From: Mycobacterium sp.
GTDB taxonomy: Bacteria; Actinomycetota; Actinomycetes; Mycobacteriales; Mycobacteriaceae
Length of the DNA: 6,634 nt
Direction: 5' to 3'
Assembly: GCA_025965815.1 (NCBI GenBank)
Contig: JAOPWF010000724.1
Coordinates: 1 to 6,634, forward strand
The notes beneath the pieces are model-generated. The model did not search any database and had not been told where the DNA came from. It worked only from the letters and a program-made list of their open reading frames with translations. The position numbers and the translations under genes were made by a program. Each line of letters starts with the position of its first letter. Position 1 is the stretch's first letter. Of this stretch, positions 1-6,496 are shown piece after piece.

Positions 1-264
1 CCGCTCAACGACGGCTTCAACTGGAAAGGCGACCCAAACGCCACCCTGTCCGGCCAAGACATCCCGGACCTGCCGCCCGGGTCGCCGCCGGCAGCATCGG
101 GTCCGCCCGGTCCGGCGCCACCGCCGATAGCCGTCGCCCCGTACGACCCTGCGACCGGGACTTACGTCGGGCCGGACGGAAAGGTCTACACGCAATCCGA
201 CCTGGCTCAAACTGCGCCGGAGGATAAAACATGGCAGAACATGTTGCTGCCGCCGGGGAGCTGA
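1..264 (+). CDS. Mce-family protein, C-terminal end (partial, probably MceF position)
   Basis: The frame is open from the first base and stops at TGA 262-264, leaving the last 87 residues. Mce proteins are extracytoplasmic subunits of actinobacterial lipid and sterol importers driven by YrbE permeases and an MceG-type ATPase. The MCE domain itself lies upstream of the window. What is visible is the typical C-terminal tail: it begins PLNDGFNWKGDPNATLSGQD, then runs through a Pro/Gly/Ala-rich linker (about residues 23-46), then YDPATGTYVGPDGKVYTQSDL, ending KTWQNMLLPPGS. This tail is characteristic of the family, and such Pro-rich tails vary in length between paralogues. Which subunit it is cannot be read securely from the tail. 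I favour MceF because Mce-associated membrane proteins follow, as they do after mceF in known operons; MceD is the main alternative. The family call is firm and the subunit letter is an inference. Confidence 0.88.
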   Translation, partial: PLNDGFNWKGDPNATLSGQDIPDLPPGSPPAASGPPGPAPPPIAVAPYDPATGTYVGPDGKVYTQSDLAQTAPEDKTWQNMLLPPGS

Positions 265-269
265 CAGCC

Positions 270-574
270 GTGGCGCACACTCTGCCCCAACAGGTAGCGG
301 CACGACCGCGGTCTTCAGGCCTGCGCGCACCACCAAGCGTCGGCCCCGAACGGCAGAAGTGGTAGCAGAGCATATGCGGCGCAAGGTAATAGACGGTGAA
401 CTCAAGCACGGAGACTTCCCGCCGACCGAAGCGACATTGATGGGTCAACTCGACGTGAGTCGTTCGACGCTGCGGGACGAGGGGGCGATGTCGCCGCGGC
501 ATTGGCGATCCCACCGGCGGGCATTCGGCGCCATCCTCACCCATCACTACGGAAAGAAGACGGTATGCGGATAG
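270..574 (+). pseudogene. Remnant of a GntR/FadR-type transcriptional regulator
   Basis: One frame (codons from about 311) reads FRPARTTKRRPRTAEVVAEH, then MRRKVIDGELKHGDFPPTEA and TLMGQLDVSRSTLRDEG. This matches the N-terminal half of a GntR-family winged helix: helix 1, the GELxxGDxxPxE turn, helix 2, and the VSRxTLR recognition helix. After LRDEG (about position 483) the match stops. The expected L..LEAEGLI..RRGxGGxxV wing and the whole effector-binding domain are absent, and unrelated residues run to TAG 572-574, overlapping the next gene by 10 nt. The matching frame has no start codon before GTG 359, which lies inside helix 1. A GTG at 270 in another frame (VAHTLPQQVA) sits 5 nt after the mce stop and could be the original start, separated by a frameshift. 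A normal family member is roughly 230-260 residues. This is most likely a decayed regulator. A functional 71-residue DNA-binding peptide from GTG 359 is possible but less likely, because the wing is missing. Confidence 0.68.
551..559 (+). promoter_or_regulatory. Ribosome binding site fixing the start of the first Mce-associated gene
   Basis: The purine run GGAAAGAAG lies 5 nt before ATG 565. It favours ATG 565 over the TTG at 502, which lies upstream within the regulator remnant. Confidence 0.55.
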
Positions 575-1164
575 CAACTTCCGAACTGGCTCTGGACGGC
601 GACATCGTCGACACCGAGGATTGCGTCCCGGAATCCGCCGCAGACGACGCAAATGGCCCGCCCGCGCCGACGCCGAAAGAATCCATCTCGGTGCGGCGGG
701 GGATGCTGCTTGGTTTGGCCGTCGTCGCTGCGTTGGTGGTGCTGGTCGGTTGGTTGGGATTTCGTGCCTACCAGTCGCACCAGGCGCAGGCCCAGCGAAG
801 TGAATTTCTCCAGGCGGCCCGGCAGAGCGCACTGAACCTGACGACGATCGACTGGCAGAAGGTGAACACCGATGTGCGGCGCATTCTGGACGGGGCGACG
901 GGTGAGTTCCACGACGACTTCGCCAAGCGGTCCCAGCCGTTCGTCGACGTGGTGAAGCAAGCAAAGTCGACTACGGTCGGCACGATTACGGAGGCCGGCC
1001 TGGAGTCTGAGACGGCCGACACTGCCCAGGTGCTGGTGGCCGTGACCGTGAAGACGTCGAATGCCGGTGCACCCGAACAGGATCCGCGGGCGTGGCGGAT
1101 GAGCATCTCGGTGCAGAAGGTCGGCGACCAGGCCAAAGTCTCCAGCGTGGAGTTCGTGCCATGA
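565..1164 (+). CDS. Mce-associated membrane protein (Mas/Mam family), first of two
   Basis: This 199-residue single-pass membrane protein is thought to stabilise or assist the Mce lipid-transport complex; its biochemical role is not settled. Residues 1-43 are an acidic and then Pro-rich cytoplasmic tail. RR at 44-45 is followed by one hydrophobic segment (about 46-66), giving an N-in topology. Residues about 70-199 form an extracytoplasmic alpha+beta domain of the NTF2/SnoaL-like type typical of these proteins. Family hallmarks are visible: AARQSALNLTTIDWQKVNTD, then RRILDGATGEF, the VLVAVTVKTSN strand, and a closing KVSSVEFVP. ATG 565 is chosen for the purine-rich Shine-Dalgarno 5 nt upstream. 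The frame is also open to a TTG at 502, but that would add 21 residues coming from the regulator remnant. The stop overlaps the next start (ATGA), so the two are translationally coupled. By order it corresponds to Rv1972 of the M. tuberculosis mce3 operon (from memory; about 191 aa there). Confidence 0.88.
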   Translation: MRIATSELALDGDIVDTEDCVPESAADDANGPPAPTPKESISVRRGMLLGLAVVAALVVLVGWLGFRAYQSHQAQAQRSEFLQAARQSALNLTTIDWQKVNTDVRRILDGATGEFHDDFAKRSQPFVDVVKQAKSTTVGTITEAGLESETADTAQVLVAVTVKTSNAGAPEQDPRAWRMSISVQKVGDQAKVSSVEFVP

Positions 1165-1751
1165 GGTGGCCGAAGCCCCGCCGCGCCGGCGACGCCACCG
1201 AAGCGTCCACGGAGGTCGAGGAATCAGACCACGACGATGACCAGCCGACGAACCCGAAGCGTCGCATCCGCTGGTCGCGGGCGATCGCCTACGGGGTACT
1301 GCCCGGGCTGGCGCTGCTGCTGGCATTGGCAGCGGGCTTTCTGAAGTGGCAGGACGCCTCGGTCCGCGACGCTGAGGTTGCCCGCCCGGAATCCGTGCGG
1401 GCCGCCACCGACGGCACAATCGCGCTGCTCTCGTACAAACCAGACACCGCGCAAAAGGACCTTGAGGCCGCGCAGGGGCGGCTGACCGGTACGTTCCTGA
1501 ACTCCTACACGTCGTTAACCCACGATGTTGTAATCCCGGGAGCAAAGGAGAAGCAGATCTCTGCCGTGGCCACCGTCCCGGCCGCGGCCTCGACGTTGGC
1601 GACCGACAACCACGCGGTCGTCCTGCTGTTCGTAAACCAGACCGTCATCGTCGGAAAGGGTGGTGCGCCGACCGACACCGCATCAACCGTTCGGGTCACC
1701 CTCGACGAGGTCGACGGCCGATGGCTGATCTCCGGGTTCGATCCAGTCTGA
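1161..1751 (+). CDS. Mce-associated membrane protein (Mas/Mam family), second of two
   Basis: This is a 196-residue protein of the same broad family as its upstream neighbour and is probably part of the same membrane assembly. A very charged cytoplasmic tail comes first: basic residues 2-8, an acidic run at 18-27, then KRRIRWSR at 33-40. One transmembrane segment (about 41-61) follows, and the rest (62-196) is an extracytoplasmic domain. Family features are the LLSYKPDTAQKDL segment, RLTGTF, VVIPGAKEKQISAVATVPAA, VVLLFVNQT, and the closing DGRWLISGFDPV. ATG 1161 overlaps the previous stop by 4 nt (ATGA). A GGAG at 1149-1152 lies 8 nt upstream, inside the previous gene, supporting this start over the in-frame ATG at 1092, which would add 23 residues from within the upstream gene. 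By position it matches Rv1973 of the mce3 operon (from memory). Paired Mce-associated genes of this kind are normal downstream of mceF. Confidence 0.87.
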   Translation: MRWPKPRRAGDATEASTEVEESDHDDDQPTNPKRRIRWSRAIAYGVLPGLALLLALAAGFLKWQDASVRDAEVARPESVRAATDGTIALLSYKPDTAQKDLEAAQGRLTGTFLNSYTSLTHDVVIPGAKEKQISAVATVPAAASTLATDNHAVVLLFVNQTVIVGKGGAPTDTASTVRVTLDEVDGRWLISGFDPV

Positions 1752-1758
1752 TACCACG

Positions 1759-2157
1759 ATGATGCAGCACCGATCCGTATCCCATCGCACGCCGGGGAAG
1801 TCGCTGGCGGGTGTGTTTTTCGCGTGTGCAGTGTTATGTGGTGTCGCGACAGTGGCGCTCACACCGTGCGCGCGCGCCGATGCGGTGGCCTATCTGGTCA
1901 ACGTGACGGTGCGGCCCGGGTACAACTTCGCCAACGCTGATGACGCCTTGGGGTACGGACACGGCATCTGCGACAAGGTGTCTCAAGGCCGCACCTACGC
2001 ACAGGTCATGGGCGACGTGAAGGCTGACTTCGCCACGTCCGATGATTACCAGGCCTCGTATCTGATCACGCAGGCGGTCAACGAACTCTGCCCTGCGCTG
2101 ATCTGGCAGCTGAGGAACTCAGCAGCGCACTACCGACCGGCGCCCGGCGACGGCTGA
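1759..2157 (+). CDS. Secreted DUF732-domain protein
   Basis: This is a 132-residue small exported protein of unknown function. The N-terminus carries H4, R5, R10 and K14, a hydrophobic core at about 16-35, and a likely signal peptidase site after ALTPCARA (residues 33-40), leaving a mature domain of about 92 residues. The mature part reads as DUF732, a mycobacterial domain of small helical secreted proteins: AVAYLVNV near its start, F57, an ALGYGHGICDKVSQG segment, and VNELCP near the end. The two mature cysteines, C71 and C111, occupy the positions where the family normally has its conserved pair and are likely disulfide-bonded. Translation begins at ATG 1759 or the adjacent ATG 1762. No clear Shine-Dalgarno is visible and the gene starts only 7 nt after the previous stop, so coupling to upstream translation is likely. 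By order it resembles Rv1974 of the mce3 operon (from memory). A role as an extracytoplasmic partner of the Mce machinery is inferred from context only. Confidence 0.78.
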   Translation: MMQHRSVSHRTPGKSLAGVFFACAVLCGVATVALTPCARADAVAYLVNVTVRPGYNFANADDALGYGHGICDKVSQGRTYAQVMGDVKADFATSDDYQASYLITQAVNELCPALIWQLRNSAAHYRPAPGDG

Positions 2158-2160
2158 CCA

Positions 2161-2167
2161 AGAGGAG
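2161..2167 (+). promoter_or_regulatory. Strong ribosome binding site for the CAP-like gene
   Basis: AGAGGAG lies 6 nt before the GTG at 2174, in the 16-nt gap after the DUF732 gene. It fixes this GTG as the start even though there is no ATG nearby. Confidence 0.7.
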
Positions 2168-2173
2168 ACCGAC

Positions 2174-2656
2174 GTGCATTATCGGCCGCTGACCCTGCCT
2201 GCCGTAGTTCTTATGACTCCGGGTCTCGTGCTGGGCACGCCCAGTGCCCATGCCGACAACAAGCGACTCAACGACGGCGTGGTCGCCAACGTCTACACCA
2301 TTCAACATCAGGCAGGCTGCACCAACGACGTCCGCATCAACCCACAACTGCAACTCGCCGCCGAGTGGCACACCAACGACGTGCTGAACAACCGCAACCT
2401 CGACGGTGACATTGGCTCCGACGGGTCCAACCCACAAAGCCGGGTGGGGGCCGCTGGATTCCGTGGCAAGGTGGCCGAGACCGTGGCGATCAATCCGGCC
2501 CTGGCAATCAGCGGCATTGAGCTGATCAACCAGTGGTATTACAACCCCGTCTATTTCGCCATCATGTCCGACTGTGCCAACACCCAAATCGGGGTGTGGT
2601 CGGAAAACAGTCTGGATCGCACCGTCGTGGTGGCCGTCTACGGACAGCCGCAGTGA
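2174..2656 (+). CDS. Secreted CAP/SCP-like protein with degenerate active site
   Basis: This is a 160-residue exported protein of the CAP superfamily (cysteine-rich secretory, antigen 5, PR-1), which in bacteria includes proteins of mostly unknown activity; some eukaryotic members bind sterols or lipids. A signal peptide spans about residues 1-27, with cleavage after SAHA before D28. The mature domain follows the CAP layout: an N-terminal helix with VVANVYTIQHQAGC, then INPQLQLAAEWHTNDV, GSDGSNPQSRVGAAGF, VAETVAINPA, ELINQWYYNPVYFAIM, and strands ending TQIGVWSENS and VVVAVYGQ. C49 and C134 probably form a disulfide. The glutamate of the AEN-type motif is kept (E102). The usual FSH histidine is replaced (LDGDIGSDGS, residues 76-85) and the usual GHR/GHY histidine is absent (NPVYFAIM, 124-131). 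A binding rather than catalytic role is therefore likely. GTG 2174 is set by the strong upstream Shine-Dalgarno. By order it corresponds to Rv1975 of the mce3 operon (from memory). It appears to be the last gene of the mce transcription unit. Confidence 0.8.
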   Translation: MHYRPLTLPAVVLMTPGLVLGTPSAHADNKRLNDGVVANVYTIQHQAGCTNDVRINPQLQLAAEWHTNDVLNNRNLDGDIGSDGSNPQSRVGAAGFRGKVAETVAINPALAISGIELINQWYYNPVYFAIMSDCANTQIGVWSENSLDRTVVVAVYGQPQ

Positions 2657-2867
2657 TCCCGTCGACACCGCCGAAAGTGCAACCGAAACAGCGCTTCTGG
2701 GTTCCCACCTCGCCGTTCGAGTACGGATCAACTGGTTCGTCTGCATCCTCACCGGATGGTTCTGCTCTCCGAACGGAGGCAAGGAGCTTTGGCGAGCTTT
2801 GACTGTGAGGCTCATCCAGCTGCGTAGCGACAATCTTGAGTCAGCTAGAGAACACAGAGGAAGGACA

Positions 2868-2895
2868 TTGCCGGCCGGGCTGGCGGGAGTAGGGT
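2868..2895 (+). promoter_or_regulatory. Possible sigma-A-type promoter for the pknK-like gene
   Basis: TTGCCG at 2868-2873 and TAGGGT at 2890-2895 are 16 nt apart, fitting a relaxed mycobacterial -35 and the TANNNT -10 pattern. Transcription would start near 2902, giving a leader of about 115 nt before GTG 3017. The match is only fair, and in GC-rich DNA such pairs arise by chance. Confidence 0.25.
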
Positions 2896-2968
2896 AAATA
2901 GCTGCAACGAAGGTAGATGCGATGAGAACACTGGTACCGGGTCGCATGGATCATTTGCTCTATCGGTC

Positions 2969-2979
2969 GGATCAGATCC
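2969..2979. repeat. Short perfect palindrome GGATCAGATCC
   Basis: Five-base arms flank a central A, 37 nt before the kinase start. The half-site GGATCA also occurs at 2948-2953 in the same orientation, 21 nt upstream. It could be an operator in the leader, but an 11-bp palindrome alone is weak evidence. Confidence 0.2.
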
Positions 2980-3004
2980 CCTCCAGCAGTGCAGCTCGTG
3001 TGTG

Positions 3005-3011
3005 GGTGGAG
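3005..3011 (+). promoter_or_regulatory. Ribosome binding site deciding the pknK-like start
   Basis: GGTGGAG lies 5 nt before GTG 3017. The other in-frame GTG, at 3002, has no purine-rich sequence in front of it and would place this Shine-Dalgarno inside the coding region, so GTG 3017 is preferred. Confidence 0.6.
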
Positions 3012-3016
3012 TAGCG

Positions 3017-6000
3017 GTGGCCAATCCCGACGACACTCAACGCAAGCTTGCATCGGGAATCGTCGCCGAGCTCGAGGCAGAGGGCTACCAAGAGGCGGAG
3101 CCCGTGGGGCGCGGCGGCTTCGGAGTGGTGTATCGCTGCGACGAGCCGTCACTCGACCGCGTCGTCGCGATCAAGGTGCTCAGTTCCGATCCCGACGACG
3201 TCGACCTCGCGCGCTTCGATCGCGAACAGCGGGCCATGGGACGGGTTTCCGGCCACCCGAACATCGTGCCCGTGCTACACACCGGCCTAACCTTCACCGG
3301 GCGTCCATACATTGTGATGCCATATCACAGTCGAAACACGCTCAGCGCCTGGATGCACGACCACGGACCGCTCCCCGTCCGCGAGGCGTTGACAATTGGG
3401 GTGCGACTGGCGGGCGCGCTGGAAACCGCTCACCGTGCGGGCGTCCTCCACCGCGACGTCAAGCCCGCCAACGTCCTGCTCACTACTTATGGGGAACCGC
3501 AACTCAGCGACTTCGGCATTGCGCGCATCACGGGTAGCCACGAGATCGCCGCGAATATCTTGGTCGGATCCCCGTCCTACACCGCGCCGGAGCTGTTCGA
3601 GGGTCGCGCACCCTCGGTGTCTGCGGACGTTTACAGCCTGGCGGCCACGCTCTTCACACTCCTCAGCGGCGAACCGCCGTTTCCGTTTCGATCACGCGAG
3701 AACCCCATCGCCTTTTTTCGCCGTGTGACGGCGGGGCCGATCCCCGATCTTCGCGCGAAGTGCGTCCCGGACCCGATCTGCTCGGCGTTAGAGCTCGGGT
3801 TGAATGTCGATCCCGCACGCCGGCCCAGCTCTGCCGCAGCATTCGGTGAGATTCTGCGAGCAGCCGGCGCACGGGTGGCGCTCAACATCGTCGAGCTTCC
3901 GCTGGAGTTACCGGCACCGCCGACCGACGTCCACGCATCGTGCTCCGACACAGATGCCGGGCATTCAGCGGCTCTCGGATTACGGTCAGACAGCCCAATC
4001 TCGGTCGAGAGAGTGCACTACCCGCCAAGCGCACCGACACGATTTCGGCCGCCGACATTCAATCGCCCGACGGTGCCGAGGCAACAAATCCTCGATCGCC
4101 TCGGCTCGGGACGAAGACCAAAGCTGGTACTCATCCACGCGCCCGCCGGCTACGGCAAGAGCACCCTGGCCGCGCAATGGGGCGAAGCCCTCACTCGACA
4201 GGGTCTCAAGGGTGCATGGCTGGCTATCGATGGTGACGACAACAACGCGGTCTGGTTTCTCGCCCACCTGGTTGAGGCGATTCGCCGCACCATGCCGGAT
4301 CTCGCGGACACGCTACAACAAGAGTTCGAAGGGCATTTGGAAAATACGCATCAGTATGTCCTTAACGCCTTGATCAATTGCCTGCATTCCGACAAACAGA
4401 CCCTCGCTCTGGTAATCGATGACTGGCATCGCGTAGACAATACTGAAACCACGAACGCTCTCGCGTATCTACTCCAGAATAGTTGTCACCACCTACATTT
4501 GATTGTCGTGAGCCGGACCCGCACCGGGCTGCCGCTCAGCACGCTGGGAGTTCAGGGCGAACTCGTAGAAATCGACGCTTCGCTTCTCAAGTTTGATACT
4601 GCCGAATCCCGGTCGCTGTTGGTCGATCAGTGCGGACTCGACCTCACGACAGCCAACGTGGCCGAACTGGAGGAATCCACAGACGGATGGGCTGCCGCCT
4701 TGCAGCTGGCATCACTATCGCTTCGGGACCACGCCGATCCGGCCGCACTCATCGAGCAATTGTCCGGGCGCCACAGAGCAATAGGCGAGTATTTGGCGTC
4801 GAACGTATTGGACAGCCTTGAACCGGACCTACTCGATTTCATGCTTTCGACCTGCATCCCCAAACAGATCTGTAGCGGGCTGGCAACCGCCCTCACCGAT
4901 AACCGGCGTAGTGGACGCGTCCTCGAACAGATCGAAGAGCGTGATCTCTTTCTACGGAGGACCGACGCCGAGGGATCGTGGTTCCAATACCACCACCTTT
5001 TCGCCGAGTACCTTCTGCACCGCCTCGAGCGCGACGCAGAGGATCGGATACCAGAACTACACCGCAGAGCCGCGCAGTGGTTTACCGAACACCAGATGCT
5101 CAGCCAGGCCGTCGATCACTTGATTCTCGCTGGCGAGGCACAGCAGGCGGCCGATGCCGTCGAGCAGACGGCCACGGATCTGATGGAGCAGTCCCAGATG
5201 AGCACGTTGATCGGGCTTGCGGCCAAGCTGCCGGCGCAATTCGCCGATACGCGCCCGAGGCTTCAGGTCGATATTGCGTGGGCAAACGTAGTCCTGCACC
5301 GCCTGGCGGCGGCCGAGGACGCGCTCCGGTTGGCTGAGGCCGGCATCGACTCGGTTTCGAACGACCAAGCTGGCGACATGCGCGCCGAAATGGACCTGAT
5401 TCACGCGGTGATCGCCGCTTTCCAGGACCGCATCGACACCTCCACCGATGCCGTTGCGGCGTGCGTCGAGCGGGCCAACACGTTGCGCCCTTTCATCCTC
5501 TGCCGCGCAGCCGACCTCGCCTCATTCCGGGCGCTTCGAGCGTTCGACTTCGATGACGCGCTTCGCTGGCAGAGGTGGGGACGCCAATACCATCCGCGAA
5601 TTTCTGGAACGCTGAGCGTGAGCTACGGATACTGTTTTGCGGCGATCGCTGCGAACGAGCAGCTTGACGTCGCCGGCGCCGAAGCGCACCTGCGACACGC
5701 AATGCGAATCGCGCTGCTGCCGTCCGGACGCCCAACCTATGTGGCAAAGCTCGCCGGGTCATTATTGGGAGAGCTTCTCTACGAACGCGGCCAACTCGAC
5801 GAGGCGGAGGTATTGCTCGACGGCGCCTATGAACTCGGCGCCGAGGGCGGAATCGTCGACTTCTTGCTCGCCACATTCGCGACCGGGGCGCGTCTGAAAT
5901 TTGCCCGCGGTGACAAGACGGCCGCCGACAGGCGACTTGCCGAAGGTCTGGAGATCGCGAGAAAATTCGACCTACCACGACTCGAGGCGCGCCTGCTCTA

Positions 6001-6496
6001 TGAAAGTGTCCGACTTGCCGCCATGTCGGGCGAGTCGGTCGACGAGTCGGTGGCACGGCGAATCACGAGCGCGGGTTCTCAACAGCTCGAGGGAATTGGC
6101 GATGCTGCAGCCGAACTCGCGGAAGATTCACAAATCCGACTGTTCATGATCGACGGAACGCCGTCAGCGATCGCTACGGCTTGCCGGCGGGCCCGCGCTC
6201 GTCTTGAAGATGTTGATCAGAACAAGCGCCCGCGCGCGCACCTTCATGCCACGATCCAATTGGCGCTGTGCCTAGCCGTGGCCGGCAACACCGACGAAGC
6301 GAAGCGTGTCCTACGTCCAGCATTGCGAACCTGCGCTGCGCTGGGATTGAGCCAGTTGCTCATCGACGAAGGGCCACAGATTGTGCATGTCGCACAAGAT
6401 GCCGAAATCGAAACCGAAGGCGAAGTGGCCGACGCGGCGACCTCCGCCAACGTCCGCGACTTCGTACTCAACCTCGCCGAGACCTCAAGCCTCTAG
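3017..6496 (+). CDS. pknK: PknK-like Ser/Thr protein kinase fused to a MalT/STAND-type ATPase and helical repeat tail
   Basis: This 1159-residue cytosolic protein has no membrane segment. Residues about 25-285 are a Hanks-type kinase: glycine loop GRGGFG (31-36), lysine AIK (K53), helix-C E70, HRDVKPAN (145-152, catalytic D147), DFG (165-167), APE (190-192), D204 and R269. All catalytic residues are present. A Pro-rich linker (about 290-345) leads to RFRPP and VPRQQIL, then a STAND ATPase of the MalT type: Walker A APAGYGKST (375-383, K381), Walker B LALVIDD (463-469), the VVSRT sensor (497-501), and WFQYHHLF (655-662). From about 690 to the end the chain is Ala/Leu-rich alpha-helical, TPR-like. 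No LuxR-type HTH is seen at the C-terminus. Architecture and length fit PknK (Rv3080c, 1110 aa, which phosphorylates VirS and tunes growth and translation). The activation loop lacks the usual threonines. This may be a paralogue rather than the orthologue, since M. tuberculosis pknK sits beside virS, not an mce operon. Confidence 0.88.
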   Translation: MANPDDTQRKLASGIVAELEAEGYQEAEPVGRGGFGVVYRCDEPSLDRVVAIKVLSSDPDDVDLARFDREQRAMGRVSGHPNIVPVLHTGLTFTGRPYIVMPYHSRNTLSAWMHDHGPLPVREALTIGVRLAGALETAHRAGVLHRDVKPANVLLTTYGEPQLSDFGIARITGSHEIAANILVGSPSYTAPELFEGRAPSVSADVYSLAATLFTLLSGEPPFPFRSRENPIAFFRRVTAGPIPDLRAKCVPDPICSALELGLNVDPARRPSSAAAFGEILRAAGARVALNIVELPLELPAPPTDVHASCSDTDAGHSAALGLRSDSPISVERVHYPPSAPTRFRPPTFNRPTVPRQQILDRLGSGRRPKLVLIHAPAGYGKSTLAAQWGEALTRQGLKGAWLAIDGDDNNAVWFLAHLVEAIRRTMPDLADTLQQEFEGHLENTHQYVLNALINCLHSDKQTLALVIDDWHRVDNTETTNALAYLLQNSCHHLHLIVVSRTRTGLPLSTLGVQGELVEIDASLLKFDTAESRSLLVDQCGLDLTTANVAELEESTDGWAAALQLASLSLRDHADPAALIEQLSGRHRAIGEYLASNVLDSLEPDLLDFMLSTCIPKQICSGLATALTDNRRSGRVLEQIEERDLFLRRTDAEGSWFQYHHLFAEYLLHRLERDAEDRIPELHRRAAQWFTEHQMLSQAVDHLILAGEAQQAADAVEQTATDLMEQSQMSTLIGLAAKLPAQFADTRPRLQVDIAWANVVLHRLAAAEDALRLAEAGIDSVSNDQAGDMRAEMDLIHAVIAAFQDRIDTSTDAVAACVERANTLRPFILCRAADLASFRALRAFDFDDALRWQRWGRQYHPRISGTLSVSYGYCFAAIAANEQLDVAGAEAHLRHAMRIALLPSGRPTYVAKLAGSLLGELLYERGQLDEAEVLLDGAYELGAEGGIVDFLLATFATGARLKFARGDKTAADRRLAEGLEIARKFDLPRLEARLLYESVRLAAMSGESVDESVARRITSAGSQQLEGIGDAAAELAEDSQIRLFMIDGTPSAIATACRRARARLEDVDQNKRPRAHLHATIQLALCLAVAGNTDEAKRVLRPALRTCAALGLSQLLIDEGPQIVHVAQDAEIETEGEVADAATSANVRDFVLNLAETSSL

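Larger units (their letters stand above)
2657..3016. other. Intergenic region between the mce operon and the pknK-like gene
   Basis: About 360 nt without a convincing gene: the short frames that cross it are overlaps of the neighbours and show no family-like motif. It holds a perfect TTGACT hexamer at 2799-2804 with no well-spaced -10 partner, a better-spaced but weaker promoter candidate at 2868-2895, and a short palindrome at 2969-2979. I see no strong Rho-independent hairpin after the CAP-like gene. The length and content suggest that the kinase gene has its own promoter. Confidence 0.5.

Noticed and set aside
17..964. Long minus-strand open frame of 315 codons across the mce end and first Mce-associated gene
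   Set aside because: Arg/Pro/Ser-rich shadow translation typical of GC-rich DNA, with no family motif, lying opposite well-supported + strand genes.
547..1545. Minus-strand open frame of 332 codons
   Set aside because: Antisense to two recognisable Mce-associated genes; Arg/Gly/Pro-rich with no domain signature.
2799..2830. Perfect TTGACT as part of a promoter
   Set aside because: The nearest TA-containing hexamer (TAGCGA, 2825-2830) is 20 nt away and lacks the final T of TANNNT.
2078..2947. Minus-strand open frame of 289 codons covering the CAP-like gene and part of the intergenic gap
   Set aside because: Most of it mirrors the CAP-like gene, and the intergenic part shows no recognisable motif or good start.
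3002..3016. Upstream GTG at 3002 as the kinase start
   Set aside because: No ribosome binding site in front of it; the GGTGGAG lies between it and GTG 3017, which has ideal spacing.
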